From Hemicordylus capensis (taxonomy: Eukaryota; Chordata; Lepidosauria; Squamata; Cordylidae), in the NCBI RefSeq assembly GCF_027244095.1, contig NC_069660.1, positions 281,378,863 through 281,442,862 of the forward strand: a stretch of 64,000 bases of DNA. The letters are read 5' to 3'. Below are positions 21,913 to 32,984 of this stretch, piece after piece. The first letter of the stretch is position 1, and each line of letters opens with the position of its first letter. The notes beneath the pieces are model-generated. The model did not search any database, was not told where the DNA came from, and saw nothing but the letters and a program-made list of their open reading frames with translations. The position numbers were made by a program, and so were the translations under genes.

Positions 21913-22157
21913 TCATGGTCAGCGCTCTCACGTCACCTCCTTATTCCCTTGATTTATTTTTTAAGAAATAAGAAACTCTCAGCTAGGAACTCTGCATTCA
22001 CTGATTGTTTCACTTACTTCAAGAGCATCTCCTCTCTAACCTTAACAGCTCAGATCTCCACTCTTTTTGATGGTGGCATTGCGCACAAGAAGGAGTAAGG
22101 GGCTGCTACTGAAAATGCGCCACCCCATTGGCTGACTGGCAGCAGTGAAGAAACTCA

Positions 22158-22640
22158 GAAGCTATTCACACGACTGTGCAAAAGTGAGCTAGTGCAGCCC
22201 AGCCCGCTTTCATGCAGCCGTGAGAACCACTGGGCTTGCAGGTGAGCCCGGTGGTTCTCTGGCAGCTAGCCTGCCTAAAAACCCCTCCACTTAACCCAGG
22301 TTAGCGTAGCATTTCGTGTCGTGAGACTCCGCGGTGCGTCACTGCACCATGGTGACTCATGAGGAGATCCCCGATCAGGAGGCTCCATCAAGCCTCCTGG
22401 CCTCGGGGGTCTCACCAGCATGCCTTGCACACTCGTGTGGGGCATGTTGGGACTCCGGGTGCAGGGTGGCCCCCGATCCCTGCCACCCCTACTGGCTCTG
22501 TAAAGGAGCCGGTAGTCGTGTGGGTGGCTGATTTGGCCGCCCAGGGTGAGCACTTTGCTCGTGCGCGGGGAGAGTGGGCTAAGCCCACTCTCCCCACAGT
22601 ATCCCTCCCAGCACTTCACACTAAACGTGTGAAGCGCCTC
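22158..22640. mobile_element. Harbinger-like MITE
   Basis: The ends GAAGCTATTCACACGACT and ACGTGTGAAGCGCCTC are inverted. The internal order GAGCCCGGTGGTTCT, GGGTCTC...GCATGC, GGAGCCGGTAGTCGTG, GAGTGGGCTAAGCCCACTC matches the 54367-54869 element. The flanks TCA and ACT do not match, so the target duplication is lost. Confidence 0.7.
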
Positions 22641-22884
22641 ACTGTCTAATGTTAACATTGTAATATGTATTATGGCGAGGAAGCCAGGAGAACTTGGCAA
22701 TGATGCTGCCGTTTTCAATGGTGCTGCCATTTTCAACAGCAGACTTGTGAATTTTTTTTAAAATGACATGTAGTTCTTCTTTTAGATGCATGATAACCAC
22801 TTGTCTGAATGACCACAGGGATGCCTTGCTGGCTGTTGCCTGGGCTGGCCTTCCTGATTCCTGCACTTAGTGCCTGCTCTCTAA

Positions 22885-23452
22885 GGCTGTGTTCTCACAA
22901 TCACGGCAATCCTGGTTAAGGAGCTAACTAGGGTTGCTGATCCCCACTGAGCTGGTTGGGAGAATGCAGATTTCCCTGGTCGTGCCATTGTGGTTAAACT
23001 GCATAGACCCAGGAGCTTTCCCAGACAACAGGCTTTACCGTAGATTAACTGCGAGACTTTACTGTGAGTTTGGGGCATATCGGATACTCTGATGCAAAAG
23101 TGGATTTTTTAACCCCAGACATAAATCAGGCTAGGTTCCAATATGCAGGGAAAACCCAAATCGTGTATGGAGTGCCCTCTGATATGTCACATGGACTTGG
23201 GGGTAAAGTTGGCCAATATGTGAACGCCCACCCTCCCTTCCAGTAGAGATGCAAGCTAAAAGCCCCATCTGAGAAAGCTCCAGGGAAGATAACCAGGATC
23301 TGATTCTGGTGATCTCTCCTGGTTACATTTAGTTTAATCACAGCAGTTTGAGCAGGATTGCCCTGGAAACCTGAATTCTCACAGCCGGTTCCATGCACTC
23401 AGCAGTCCTGGTTAACTTTAACCACAGTTGCCATGATTGTAAGAACACAGTC
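22885..23452. mobile_element. Harbinger-like foldback with TAA duplication
   Basis: The left arm GGCTGTGTTCTCACAATC and right arm GATTGTAAGAACACAGTC are inverted over about 120 bp, including AATCCTGGTTAA and AGCTGGTTGGGAGAA. It is flanked by TAA at 22882-22884 and 23453-23455, as PIF/Harbinger elements are. A second MITE sits at 23012-23281. A partial sister is at 28662. Confidence 0.8.
23012..23281. mobile_element. MITE nested in a Harbinger-like foldback
   Basis: The ends are GGAGCTTTCCCAGACAACAG and AGCCCCATCTGAGAAAGCTCC (shown as separate ends). The interior CAGGCTTTACCG, AAAAGTGGATTTTT, ATAAATCAGGCTA and CCAATATGTGAACGC matches the copy at 38121-38386. There is no coding capacity. Confidence 0.75.
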
Positions 23453-23729
23453 TAATTCATTGTTATAGCCTGTTGATCGTGTCTCTATCAAGCTCAGTCC
23501 CCCCGCCCCACCTCACTCTTACCTGTCTCAGATGGGGAAAGGTCACAGCTAAAAGTCAGAGCACCTGCTTTGATGAAGAAGGCTTCAGGTTTGTCTCCAG
23601 CCAAAACGATCTCCATTAGCAGAGAGGGACTAAGACATAACACTGTCTGAGTCCTTGGGGAACCAATCAGATTAGACAACAGTGGGCTAGAGTGACAAAA
23701 AGTCTCTTTGGGTATAAGGCAGTTTAATA

Positions 23730-24182
23730 CAGGAAAGCCCTCTTTATTTGCAGGGGTTACGCTCCCGCCAATTAGCACGGAAATGGAAACTGTGAATAAA
23801 AAACCCTTACCCCTACCCTATAGGAAGCCAGGTGTTAAGTTCCTTACGCTGAAGAAAACACAAAAAAGGCAGGGGGAGCAGAAATAAGAGCAGTAACTCA
23901 TAGTACCCTGCTCTCCAGGTTTCCAGCTCTCTAGGAATGCCCCTCCAATCTTCTGATTTTTCACTTAATTTTTAAAATTATTTAAAAGAGTCACAAAATG
24001 GCTCTGTGCTTCATAATGGTGGCTGGAAATGACATCAGATGTCATTTCCAGCCACTCAAGAAATGCAGAGAGGTGCGATTCGCCTCTATTTCATGCTGCC
24101 AATAACGAAACTGGGTCCCTAAGACCATCCATGAATACAGGAAACCACAATCCGTGAAACCATGCATAATGAGGATCTCCTG
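23730..24182. mobile_element. Tigger/pogo-like MITE
   Basis: The ends CAGGAAAGCCCTCTTTATT and TAATGAGGATCTCCTG are inverted and flanked by TA on both sides. The ACGGATTGTGGTTTCCTG block near the right end is typical of Tc1/mariner-superfamily Tigger relatives. It has no transposase. Confidence 0.65.
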
Positions 24183-24851
24183 TATATTCATGTTCAAACA
24201 TGTCCTCCCCTCATGAAATGGGATATCTGGCTTCTCAGCCATCACATGGGCTCTATAGTTTCCTCCTGCATCCTGAATTGCTCTTTTTCAAGCTTGGCCC
24301 TGCATATGACTGAGTCACAGCTCCCCTTAGGAACCTGAACATGTAGGGACATGTGGCCCAGCTCCCTAGCAGTAACTGAAGATCTTTGGCTTCTGATCTA
24401 TATCTGTCTAGGATAGAGTGATTGCAATTCAACACATGACTCAAGATGAAGGGAATTTATTGATTGTTTTTAAAACTGCATTACAATTTTTTTCACCACT
24501 GTGTCCTTTCTTATTCTTCACACAGCCCACATTTTGTTTACAATTCTTTTCCCCTCGAAACCATGGCTGGATACTGAGCAGAGATTTTCTTTGAGCTATC
24601 AACAGTGACAATTGGATCTTTCTCCTGAGAAATCACAGCTAATTTCAAAACCAGCAGCATGTGAGAGAGGAATTCAAAGTTTTCTTTTTACTATGAATTG
24701 TAAGACTCCTTCCCCACGGATGGTGAAGGTAAGCACATGTACTACACCAAGGCACAAATATAATTCAAACATCTGTACAAAACAGATTTCAGTGGACTAT
24801 ATGTTAGGCAACAGAAAAACAACCAAGTACCACCAGAGCACTGCTAATGTT
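24183..24851. other. Unassigned sequence
   Basis: No gene or repeat is recognised. Confidence 0.3.
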
Positions 24852-24965
24852 GGCTGACAGTAGGAAAATTACTCAAAGTAATCCCATTGAAATTTAAAAA
24901 CCTAATTTGTCCTTTTGATTTCAGTGGGACTACTCTGAATAATTTTCCTCATCATGTCAGTCATT
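24852..24965. mobile_element. Short palindromic MITE
   Basis: GGAAAATTACTCAAAGTAATCC and its inverted partner GTGGGACTACTCTGAATAATTTTCC face each other across a ~50-bp centre. The same palindrome, split by another element, occurs at about 36745-37265. Confidence 0.6.
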
Positions 24966-25019
24966 TTATCATCTTGAAATGTTATCTCAACATAGCTATT
25001 ATTCAATTGTCTGGAAAAA

Positions 25020-25290
25020 CACTTAAAGTACTGGTCACCTTCGGATGTAATGTGGAACCCCCCTCCACTCGCTCTCCTATCTGCATTCAGACATATTGGC
25101 GATTGTCCTTTGGTGGGGGAGCTGGCTGTGCAGGCTTCCTTCTTTAATGAAAGACAGCCTGCATAGCCAATAGCAGCCGGAGCGAGGGAGGAGCTTCTTT
25201 CCTCAGCTCCTGTTGGGGAAAAGGCTAACTGTGGTGCCAACATTCGGACGTAATGCTGGCACCACTAAACCAGAGGTACATGCAGAGGAA
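25020..25290. mobile_element. Possible foldback MITE
   Basis: TTCGGATGTAATGTGG at the left and TTCGGACGTAATGCTGG at the right are direct matches, and GGCTGTGCAGGCT pairs with AGCCTGCATAGCC in a central hairpin. The termini are not clear. Confidence 0.3.
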
Positions 25291-25865
25291 CCTGATGCAA
25301 ACCAAAGGTACAATTCTCTGTTCAGGGAAGAAAACCACGGGTCAATTTTTTTTGTTGAAACTGTAGTTGCCTGCTTTCAGATGTATAGCTTGCGATACCA
25401 GAGGTGGAGGGACATCCAGTTTCGTGTCATGTACAAATGCGGCTCTAGAAACCTTGCATGATATACTGAGGCCCTCATCACATGGGTCCTTCATGAAGCA
25501 ACCAGATGGATCTCCTGTGTCCTTGCAATCTGATTGATACCCCACCAGGAGAAAGGGTGCTTATGATTGGCTTGATTTGTGTTTGCTTCTTGTTTCTAGA
25601 CATTTGCTGTAGTTACAAATAGTTTTGTATTTGGTGAGATTTTGCCTTTGTGTTTGCATGGGATTTTTGGGGAACTATTGCCACAATAGGAAAGAAGTAG
25701 TTCTGTGCAACGATCAGCATTTTTCTAGCTTCAGTTGCTTATCAGCATTAACTATATCTGATTTCTTACCTTTAAAAACCTAAGTGGCTGATATTTGAAG
25801 GACCACCTTCTCCTGGAAAAATGTCCCTGTATGCTTAGGTAATCATCTGGGCCCTACTTAAGATG
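25291..25865. other. Unassigned sequence
   Basis: No gene or repeat is recognised. Confidence 0.3.
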
Positions 25866-26215
25866 CCAGGCTTGCCAGAGGTTCAGCAGGCATCCACAAG
25901 AAGCAGGTCCATTTTGGTGGTGGCACTGGTTCTTTGGAACACCTTTTTTAATGGATGCCTTGGATCCATAGAATTTACCTTTAGGCATATGGTAAAGACA
26001 TGGCTTTTAAAGGTAGTTCACACTTCACCAAAACCTATATGAAGTGATCACTTCAGCTGGTCACTGTTTTTAGCTTTGCTGCTGAATTGTTATTGTTTAA
26101 TTTTGATTCTTGTTTCAAACTGGACTTTTACTGTCTTCTTCCTTGTTGTAAACGGCTTTGGGCCCTAAGGGAGAAAGAGGGTATATCATTTTTTTCAAAA
26201 TAAAATAAATTTCAG
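25866..26215 (+). repeat. L2-type LINE 3' end
   Basis: Translation blocks LVVALVLWNTFFNG and FRHMVKTWLL correspond to the last ORF2 residues of L2 (compare SVAAPRLWNALPAEIR in the 42098 copy). The 3' UTR has TTGTTGTAAACGGCTTTGGGCCC and ends in an A-rich tail. Confidence 0.7.
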
Positions 26216-26594
26216 ATCATGCTCCAACTCTTTGAAGCCACCTTTCACCTCATATTTGTGGCTCTGTTACAGCTATGCCATTTGATTTGACACAAGATGA
26301 AACTGACATCAAGATGAGGCTAGCTAATGGGATGAGAATAGAAAGGCATGTCTAAGCTAGAAAAGAGTTAGAGGAAGTGAGGAGAAATTTATTGAGCTTA
26401 TTGGTAGTGTAGTAGGACTGAGATGGGAAGCAGTTTTAATTTGTAGTTTGCCAAATGGTGGTGCTATGCATGACTCATCTCAATATAATGGTTCACCTGA
26501 AAATCTCTCCCACAATTTTGTTTACTACTATCCATTTTTTCTGTAGCCATGGGGCATGTGGCAGGTGAGTGGTGTTAGGTGCGTTTTAGGAGGT
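26216..26594. other. Unassigned sequence
   Basis: No gene or repeat is recognised. Confidence 0.3.
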
Positions 26595-27257
26595 ACTCCC
26601 TGTTGTTATTGTTATAATATTTATACACAGTCTACCAGTTGTTATTGACTGGATTTGGTACTTTAATTATCGGGCCATTTCCAAGGGTCTATGATAACTA
26701 AAGAAAAATTAAAGATAGCATCGTAGTATTTGTGCTGTCCTGAGTAGTGTGGCCTTCTGTAGTTGATATGTTGTAATTTTATTGATACCCAAGGTGTCAT
26801 GATGGTGTTCAAGTTCTTTTGGTACTGCACCAAGGGCACCAACAACTATTGGCACCACTATTGTTTTCTTTTTCCAGAGCCATGCAATTTCAATCTGAAG
26901 GTAACAAATAATAATTTCTCGATTTTCTGCTACTGTATACTTTCGAAGTTGAATTTGTTCTTCGGTAGCTTTACAGTCTGCAGCTCTGGTTGCTCAGCTG
27001 AAGATCCTGAGTCCTGTAACCCATTTTTTGACAAGTGTCCAGGTACTCTAGCACTCGATGCAGCCCTTGTTGACCCGGGCGACAACTGATCCGGTATAGA
27101 ATTTGTTTTTCTTGTTCTCACCATGGTTATGGGATTAGGCACATTTAGTCTGACTTCTCAGCAGAGGCCTGTCTGGTTTGGGTGACCCTCCAACATAGCC
27201 CTCTGCATCCTCAAAGCTCACGATTCCCTTCACCTCATCAAGGTAGTGCCTGGCAGA
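26595..27257 (-). mobile_element. Non-LTR retrotransposon 3' end, copy 1
   Basis: The minus frame reads VVPIVVGALGAVPKELE and TTYQLQKATLLRTAQILR, the same protein block as copy 2, a C-terminal motif I associate with R2/R4-type LINEs (moderate certainty). The 3' UTR text CAGTCAATAACA is present near 26645. Several stops and frame changes occur. Confidence 0.55.
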
Positions 27258-27571
27258 GTGGTTATTATTTCTTGTTTACACAGTCAGACAGGTGTTATTG
27301 ACTGGTTTGTTTTATCCAGACATTGAGTCCTTCCCAAGGACCTGGGATGGCAGAATTTTGTTATCAATATTATTGTCATTATTATAGATATCATCGCAAA
27401 ATATAGGCTATTCCCAGTAAAGTTGCTTTTTGTAATTGGCTGATGGTGATTTCTGTGGCCCCTGTGGTGTTGAGGTGCTCTTCAAGTTGTTTTGGAATTG
27501 CACCTAGGGTGCCAGTTACGACTGGGATTATTTTGGTCTTCTTCTGCCACAGCCTTTCAATTTCAATTTGT

Positions 27572-27590
<19 letters not shown>
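27258..27590 (-). mobile_element. Non-LTR retrotransposon 3' end, copy 2
   Basis: The frame within 27391-27738 encodes IERLWQKKTKIIPVVTGTLG and ISQLQKATLLGIAYILR, then the 3' UTR with AAGGACTCAATGTCTGG and CCAGTCAATAACACCTGTC. It lies immediately next to copy 1, in the same orientation. Confidence 0.6.
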
Positions 27591-27605
<15 letters not shown>

Positions 27606-27606
27606 G
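27571..27606. repeat. (CAA)n microsatellite
   Basis: An uninterrupted CAA run of about 12 units lies at the junction between copies 2 and 3 of the LINE family. Confidence 0.95.
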
Positions 27607-27692
27607 GTCCTTGGGAAGGACTCGATGTCTGGATAAAACAAACCAGTCAATAACACCTGTCTGACTGTGTAAATAAATAATAATAATAAAAA
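27605..27692 (+). mobile_element. Same LINE family 3' UTR, opposite orientation
   Basis: GGTCCTTGGGAAGGACTCGA, AAACAAACCAGTCAATAACA and CTGTCTGACTGTGTAAATAA followed by (AAT)n is the plus-strand form of the UTR seen inverted at 27280-27350. The pair forms a ~70-bp inverted repeat. Confidence 0.75.
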
Positions 27693-27841
27693 ATTCAATT
27701 TCTCTATCACCTTTCCAAAAATGGTTCACATAAGGCAAATATCAACAGACAAGACCATCACTCTTAATAAACTGGGAATTCTGAGCTTTCAGAATATTCC
27801 ATCATCCTTAGAATTCTCTGAAACATGCACATTTGTGGTAA

Positions 27842-28022
27842 TGGGGTCACGGCTCACTATTAGAGCATCTGCTTTGTATGCAGAAGGTCCCAAGCATCTC
27901 CAGGTAGGGCTAAGAAAGATTCTTGTCTGAAAACTTAGAGGGTCACTGCCAGGCAGTTCAGACAGTACTGAGCTAGATGGACCAATGGTGTGACTCAGTA
28001 TAAGGCAGCTTCTTGTGTTCCT
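27842..28022 (+). repeat. tRNA-headed SINE
   Basis: The head GGCTCACTATTAGAGCATCTG...GCAGAAGGTCC is a decayed tRNA A/B-box region. The body and tail (TACTGAGCTAGATGGACC, GACTCAGTATAAGGCAGC) match the 45848 copy and the 5S-headed SINEs. Confidence 0.85.
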
Positions 28023-28661
28023 TTGCAGATCTGGAAGGTTCCTTGACAGACAAGTTAGTGTGAAAGGGATCCCCTGGAGGTAGAAATTTCACAAATTACT
28101 AGTCTAATCCTTGAAAACAGATGTGACTATAAATTTGTTAGTCTTTAAGGTACCAGAAGATTTTTTTTTGTTCGGGGTCCCTCTGTTTCTAGGACAAACT
28201 ATGGACAATATACAGAAATAATTCTACAGCTACAATATAAAGCTACAGAAATAATTTGGACCAACATAGATCTGCATATACAAAGTGGCACAGAAAATCA
28301 AGAAGATATGTTATTTTCTGCAAAATTTATTATTTTCCTAACAATGTGTAGAGTCAAATCATTAATGAGGACCTTCTAATAGCATCCTCCAAATAAGCAA
28401 TATTGTGAACAGCATTAAAAACCTTTTAAATTACCATTAGCTAATCTGAATCATTGTTCAACAATCATTATCTTTTATTAAATGACCACTGAATCTGAAT
28501 GCTCATATTGCTTTTCAATTAAAATGGAAAACAGTCACAATGACTGAATAACATGTCTTAGCAGAATTGCTTCCATCGAGGCAGCCATCACCAGGAGGAA
28601 AGTGACCACTGAAGGATGCAAGTTAACTTCTTGGTAAGTTATTTATACCACAGTAATTCTT
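28023..28661. other. Unassigned AT-rich sequence
   Basis: No gene or repeat is recognised. Confidence 0.3.
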
Positions 28662-28915
28662 GGGCTGTGTTCTCACAATCATGGTGAATGATCTTAGTTA
28701 ACAACTTAACCAGGATTGGTGAGCTCCATGGAGCTGGTTGTGAGAACGTGGATTTCCCGGGCAATCCTGGTCAAACTGTGGTAGTTAAACTTCATTTAAC
28801 CAGAATAGATAACCACGAGTTATCTAACCACAGTGATTTGACCAGGATTGCTCAGGAAATCCGTGATCTCACAACCAGCTCTGTGAGGCTCAGCCACAAT
28901 CCTGATCCAGCAATC
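28662..28915. mobile_element. Foldback MITE, sister of 22885
   Basis: The left arm GGCTGTGTTCTCACAATCAT and the GAGCTGGTTGTGAGAACGTGG / CTCACAACCAGCTCTGTGAG pair form a long hairpin. The outer right end is missing or eroded. Confidence 0.65.
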
Positions 28916-29010
28916 ATCTATATACATAATAAACAATTAAATGGGGGTGGGGGGACATGATAAAGTATTAACACATGCCAAGAAGCAGTTGTACAACTAT
29001 GACTGCCCTC

Positions 29011-29303
29011 GAGGAAGTCATTCACACAGTCAAAAAATGTGTTCTACCCATGTTTGGGAGCTGTGTGTGCTTCCAATTTTCATTTGTGTGAAAGCAAGGT
29101 AGGAGGAAAACCTGGGTAGAAGTGATTGTGTAGAAGTTAGGTAAGAGGAAACCCTTGGTAGCTTTTCTTCCTAGCTTGTTTCCACACAATCACTTCTACC
29201 AAGGTTTTCCTCTAACCTTGTTTCCACACAACCAAAAACTGGGAGCACACACATAGCTCCCAAACCTGGATAGAACACAGTTCTTGATTGTGTGAATGAC
29301 CTC
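29011..29303. mobile_element. Foldback MITE, GAGGTCATTCACACAATC family
   Basis: The two arms are inverted along nearly their whole length (AGGAGGAAAACCTGGGTAG against ACCAAGGTTTTCCTC, and TTTGGGAGCTGTGTG against TAGCTCCCAAACCTGG). Its right terminus is GATTGTGTGAATGACCTC. Copies are at 41697-41844 (half) and 54200-54983 (interrupted). I could not define the target duplication. Confidence 0.75.
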
Positions 29304-29380
29304 GATGTCTGCTTAAACTTTAAAAAAATGTTTTAACACAGATATTGTTACAATGGTCCTAGGCAAGCTTGTATTGGGAG

Positions 29381-29576
29381 CAGTGGTCCCTCTAATTTTT
29401 TTCATCTCTATGCGGAATGAGTTTTGTTTTGGGCAGCAGTATCAAGGCAGTGTGCGAACACATGCATTCAGAGTGGAGCTTTCCTGATAAAACCTAAGCG
29501 GGATCTAAAATGAACTGAGCGGGCATCCAAAAACTTGTGAGCGCATGCATGTGTGCATGCCTTAGAGGGAACAGTG
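29381..29576. mobile_element. hAT MITE with perfect 8-bp duplication
   Basis: The ends CAGTGGTCCCTCTAATT and CTTAGAGGGAACAGTG are flanked by identical ATTGGGAG (29373-29380 and 29577-29584). At 196 bp it is non-coding. Confidence 0.88.
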
Positions 29577-29699
29577 ATTGGGAGGGTGGGAGTTCCATAA
29601 CTGAGGTGCCACGATCAAGAATCAAGATGCCCTGTTCCACAATCAAGATGCCCTGTTCCACAAGCTCATACATTTTACTGTTCTGGTAGATGGAATCCT

Positions 29700-29897
29700 A
29701 AGTTAGGCCTCACAAAGTCATCAGAGGCATCATGCCTCTCAATACCAGTTGCAGGGGAGCAACAGCAAAAGAGAGGGCATGCACATACCTCTTGCCTGTG
29801 GGCTTCCCAGAGGCATCTGGTGGGCCACTGTGTGAAACAGGATGCTGGACTAGGTGGGCCTTGGGCCTGATCCAGCAGGGCTGTTCTTATGTTCTCA
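29700..29897 (+). repeat. Interspersed SINE-like repeat
   Basis: CCCAGAGGCATCTGGTGGGC...GGATGCTGGACTAGGTGGGCC...CTGATCCAGCAGGGCTGTTC is a familiar high-copy squamate repeat. Family assignment is from memory. Confidence 0.5.
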
Positions 29898-30634
29898 CCT
29901 GTAGATACTAATGGAGGTGGGAGATTTAACCCTTTCCTCTCACTCCATGGCAATGGGCCGTGTGTGCACTCTTCTTCCATTGGCTGGGAGTCTGGCCGAT
30001 GGAAGGACGAGTCCAGCCAATGGAAGGAGGTGGCTCAGAATTGGGCCAGCTGCCAAGGGAGGTGGTGGTGGTGAGAGAGTCAGTGGCTCTTCCGGATGCT
30101 CCACAGCTCTCCAATTCAGGGCACAGCGGGTTCTTTGAACTTGTCTGCTCTATTACAGTTCCACCCCTGTTTTGCATTTTCATAACCAAAACTTTAAAGC
30201 ATATATAAATAACACCTGCAAATAAACACAACTAACAGAAATGCCAAAACAGTCTCTCCCTTAAATCACACAGTCTCTCCCTGAAGTGACACAAGCATAC
30301 ATACCATGATTATTCAACACTACTTCTGTCTGTATGTGTGAACTGACTCCAGTGAGGAGCTTTGTGTTTCAGATGATATGAAAGTTCTGTTTGACTTGTA
30401 TTTCCTCCCCGCACACAAACAGGTCACCACTTGACTCTCTAGTTATCAAAGGATGAACATGCATATGTGAGTCAACCTTCTCTGTTTTGGCTATACCGGA
30501 TGGGAGCATCAGTGTTGTGTGATTGCTGTGCTATTTGAATCAATTGGTATAAGCCACTCATATAACATTGTTTGGGAGGCTTCAAGACCAGTGCCATCAC
30601 TAGAAGCTTCTTCTGTGAGCAGAAGGAGCAGATG
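29898..30634. other. Unassigned sequence
   Basis: No gene is recognised. Short overlapping ORFs on both strands have no known motif. Confidence 0.3.
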
Positions 30635-31046
30635 GGAGGAGAGCTGGTCTGGTGGTAGCAAGCATGAATGGTCCCTTTGCTAAGCAGGGTCCATCTTGGT
30701 TTGCATTTGAATGGAAGACTACCTGTGATCATTGTTAGATATTCCCCTTAGGGGATGGAGCTGCTCCCTTGGGGGTGGAGTTTCCTCCCTGGCATCTCCA
30801 GATAAGGCCTATAACCTTGGAGAAGCCACTGCCAGTCTGTGTAGACCAGTTACTCTCAACGTTGGGTCCCCATATGTTATTGGACTTCAACTCCCATAAT
30901 CCCCAACCAAAGGCCACTGGGGCTGGGGATTATGGGAGTTGGTCCAATAACGGTTGGGGACCCAATGTTGAGAATCCCTGGTATAGACAATCCTGAGCCT
31001 GATACCAATGGTCTGACTCAGTATAAGGCAGCTTCCTATGTTCCTG
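30635..31046 (+). repeat. 5S-derived SINE split by a hAT MITE
   Basis: The head (GAGGAGAGCTGGTCTGGTGG, TTGCTAAGCAGGGTCC), the body and the tail (GACTCAGTATAAGGCAGC, CCTATGTTCC) are all present. A 134-bp hAT MITE at 30847 lies in the body. Confidence 0.88.
30847..30980. mobile_element. Palindromic hAT MITE inside a SINE
   Basis: The foldback begins CAGTTACTCTCAACGTTGGG and ends CCCAATGTTGAGAATCCCTG. The flanks GTGTAGAC and GTATAGAC match 7 of 8, and the duplicated sequence is SINE body, so the order of insertion is certain. Confidence 0.88.
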
Positions 31047-32456
31047 TGTACCAACATTTGCAATCATGCAAGGAATCCTTCTAGCAGTGGAACGATCACT
31101 TGGGTGAGTGCAAGACTTTCTGTGAACTAGAGGAGTGTCCAGCTACAGTGCGCCGCTGCACCAAAAGTTTGGATGCCATATTTGTAATTGTATCTTATGT
31201 ATATGAAGTTCTTACTATCTGGACACTGTGATGTTGTAGGGATACGTGGTAAATCAGAACTCCAAGACAATCCTGTGTGGCCATGCCCTTATTAAGCAAA
31301 AGAGCTTATTTAATATAGCACTGGAAATCTGAGAATCTAGGCAAGCAAGAGTTAATCACCTTATAGGAAACAGAAACATGTAGTTAAATGTAGTTAAATA
31401 CTACATCACACATTACCATTTTTATGTCACCACCCCATCATGACTCTAGCCTAACCCATCTCTATATTCACACTCATTAAGATATAATGCATATTCATGG
31501 TTCTGATTATATAGCCACTTTCTTGACTTGTTTTAATTGTGCATAAAGACACTGTGAGACAGGATACCTGACCTTTTCAAGATCATTTTCTCTCCATTAC
31601 TCTCCATAAAGCTATTAACTTGTCGCCTTCCATAAGACTGTAATAATTTATTTCCCATTAATAAAAAAAAAATTCCTGGTGCCATGCAAATTAAAATTTA
31701 TTCAGCAAATAGAATTCTTTGGATTATTTTCTAATGGCTTTAAATACTTCCATTTTAGGAAGAAAAATAATATTAATGGGTACAGGCTGAGTGGATAATT
31801 GCAGACATTGGCGAAAAACGAATATGCAACTGATGCAGCCGCTTGCCGCACAGCAATTACTTCAAAGTGTTGCTTTACTTAATTTTTTTTTTTTTGGTAA
31901 AAGAAATACTACATAATTTATATCTGAGAATATCATTAAAATATTAGAATGTTCCCCATTGTGTAGCAAGTAGAAACTTGGTTACCCAGTATACAAACAA
32001 CAATAATAAATAAAAATCACATGCTGGGGGAAAAATACTCTTGAGTCATGTCAGGTTATTTCAGGGTAGAGGTCGAACCACAAAATGGATGCTGAACAGA
32101 GGAATAATGTTATTATCAACTTCAGTCAAGAACAGCAGCGCTTACACAAGAGACTGGCTGACAATCCCCGTGATGGTCTGACAGTGGAAGGAGCCCTGTG
32201 GGGATGCAGACAACTCAGGAACTAGTTGTATGTCTTCTTTCCTCCACAGCCCAGCAGCAGTGGAGTGGTGAGTGATCCTTAAAAGACGGAGGGCAGAGAC
32301 ACATTCCTGCAAGTGAATAGTCCTTTAAGGAGGGAGGGGAAAACAGCTAAAATTGGATCACCCCTCTGTTGCTGTTACCTACAGAGGTAAGAAAACATGC
32401 ATCTAGCTCCTGAGCTCTTTCCATCCCAGGCTCCTTCTCTTGATGGCTGACCTACG
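31047..32456. other. Unassigned AT-rich sequence, possible conserved non-coding part
   Basis: No gene or repeat family is seen. The part 31480-31880 is repeat-free, AT-rich and includes GCCGCTTGCCGCACAGC in an otherwise TAAT-rich context, features often found in developmental enhancers. This is only suggestive. Confidence 0.3.
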
Positions 32457-32754
32457 GGAGGAGAGCTGGTCTGGCAAGCAAGCATGACATGTACACTTAG
32501 CTAAGCAGGGTCTGCCCTGGTTGCATATGAATGGGAGACTAGATGTGGGAGCACTGTATGATATTCCCCTTAGGGGATGGAGCCGCTCTGGGAAGAGCAT
32601 CTAGGTTCCAAGTTCCCTCCCTGGCATCTCCAAGATAGGGCTGAGAGAGATTCCTGCCTGCAACCTTGGAGAAGCTGCCGCCAATCTGTGCAGACAGTAC
32701 TGAGCTAGGTGGACCTATGGTCGACTCAGTATATGGCAGCTTCCTATGTTCCTA
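32457..32754 (+). repeat. 5S-derived SINE, near complete
   Basis: GCTAAGCAGGGTCTGCCCTGG (32500 region) and GAATGGGAGAC (32529-32539) align with GCTAAGCAGGGTC and GGATGGGAGAC of 5S rRNA, the internal pol III promoter. The SINE body and a tail ending CAGCTTCCTATGTTCC follow. Confidence 0.9.
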
Positions 32755-32778
32755 TGGTGTTGCTCCTGGGATCTTTGG

Positions 32779-32816
<38 letters not shown>

Positions 32817-32870
32817 TTCCCTAGAGATGAACATATCAGGCGGTATAAAAATATGATAGATATTTGTGAT
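32779..32870 (+). repeat. (AATC)n and L2 3' tail
   Basis: About nine AATC units (32779-32816) are followed by CCCTAGAGATGAACATATCAGG and CGGTATAAAAATATGATAG, the L2 terminus also seen at 15010-15060. Confidence 0.75.
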
Positions 32871-32984
32871 TCTGCTTTGTAACATTTCTCTAATATCACT
32901 CTAAACCTCACAACTCTAACTAGTCTATTCCTTTCCTGCCCCTTTTTAGCCTATTTTCCAGTAGGCTTATGAGATCACCCGGCT

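Noticed and set aside
32490-32560. 5S rRNA gene
   Set aside because: Only the internal-promoter-like part is present and it is fused to a SINE body and tail.
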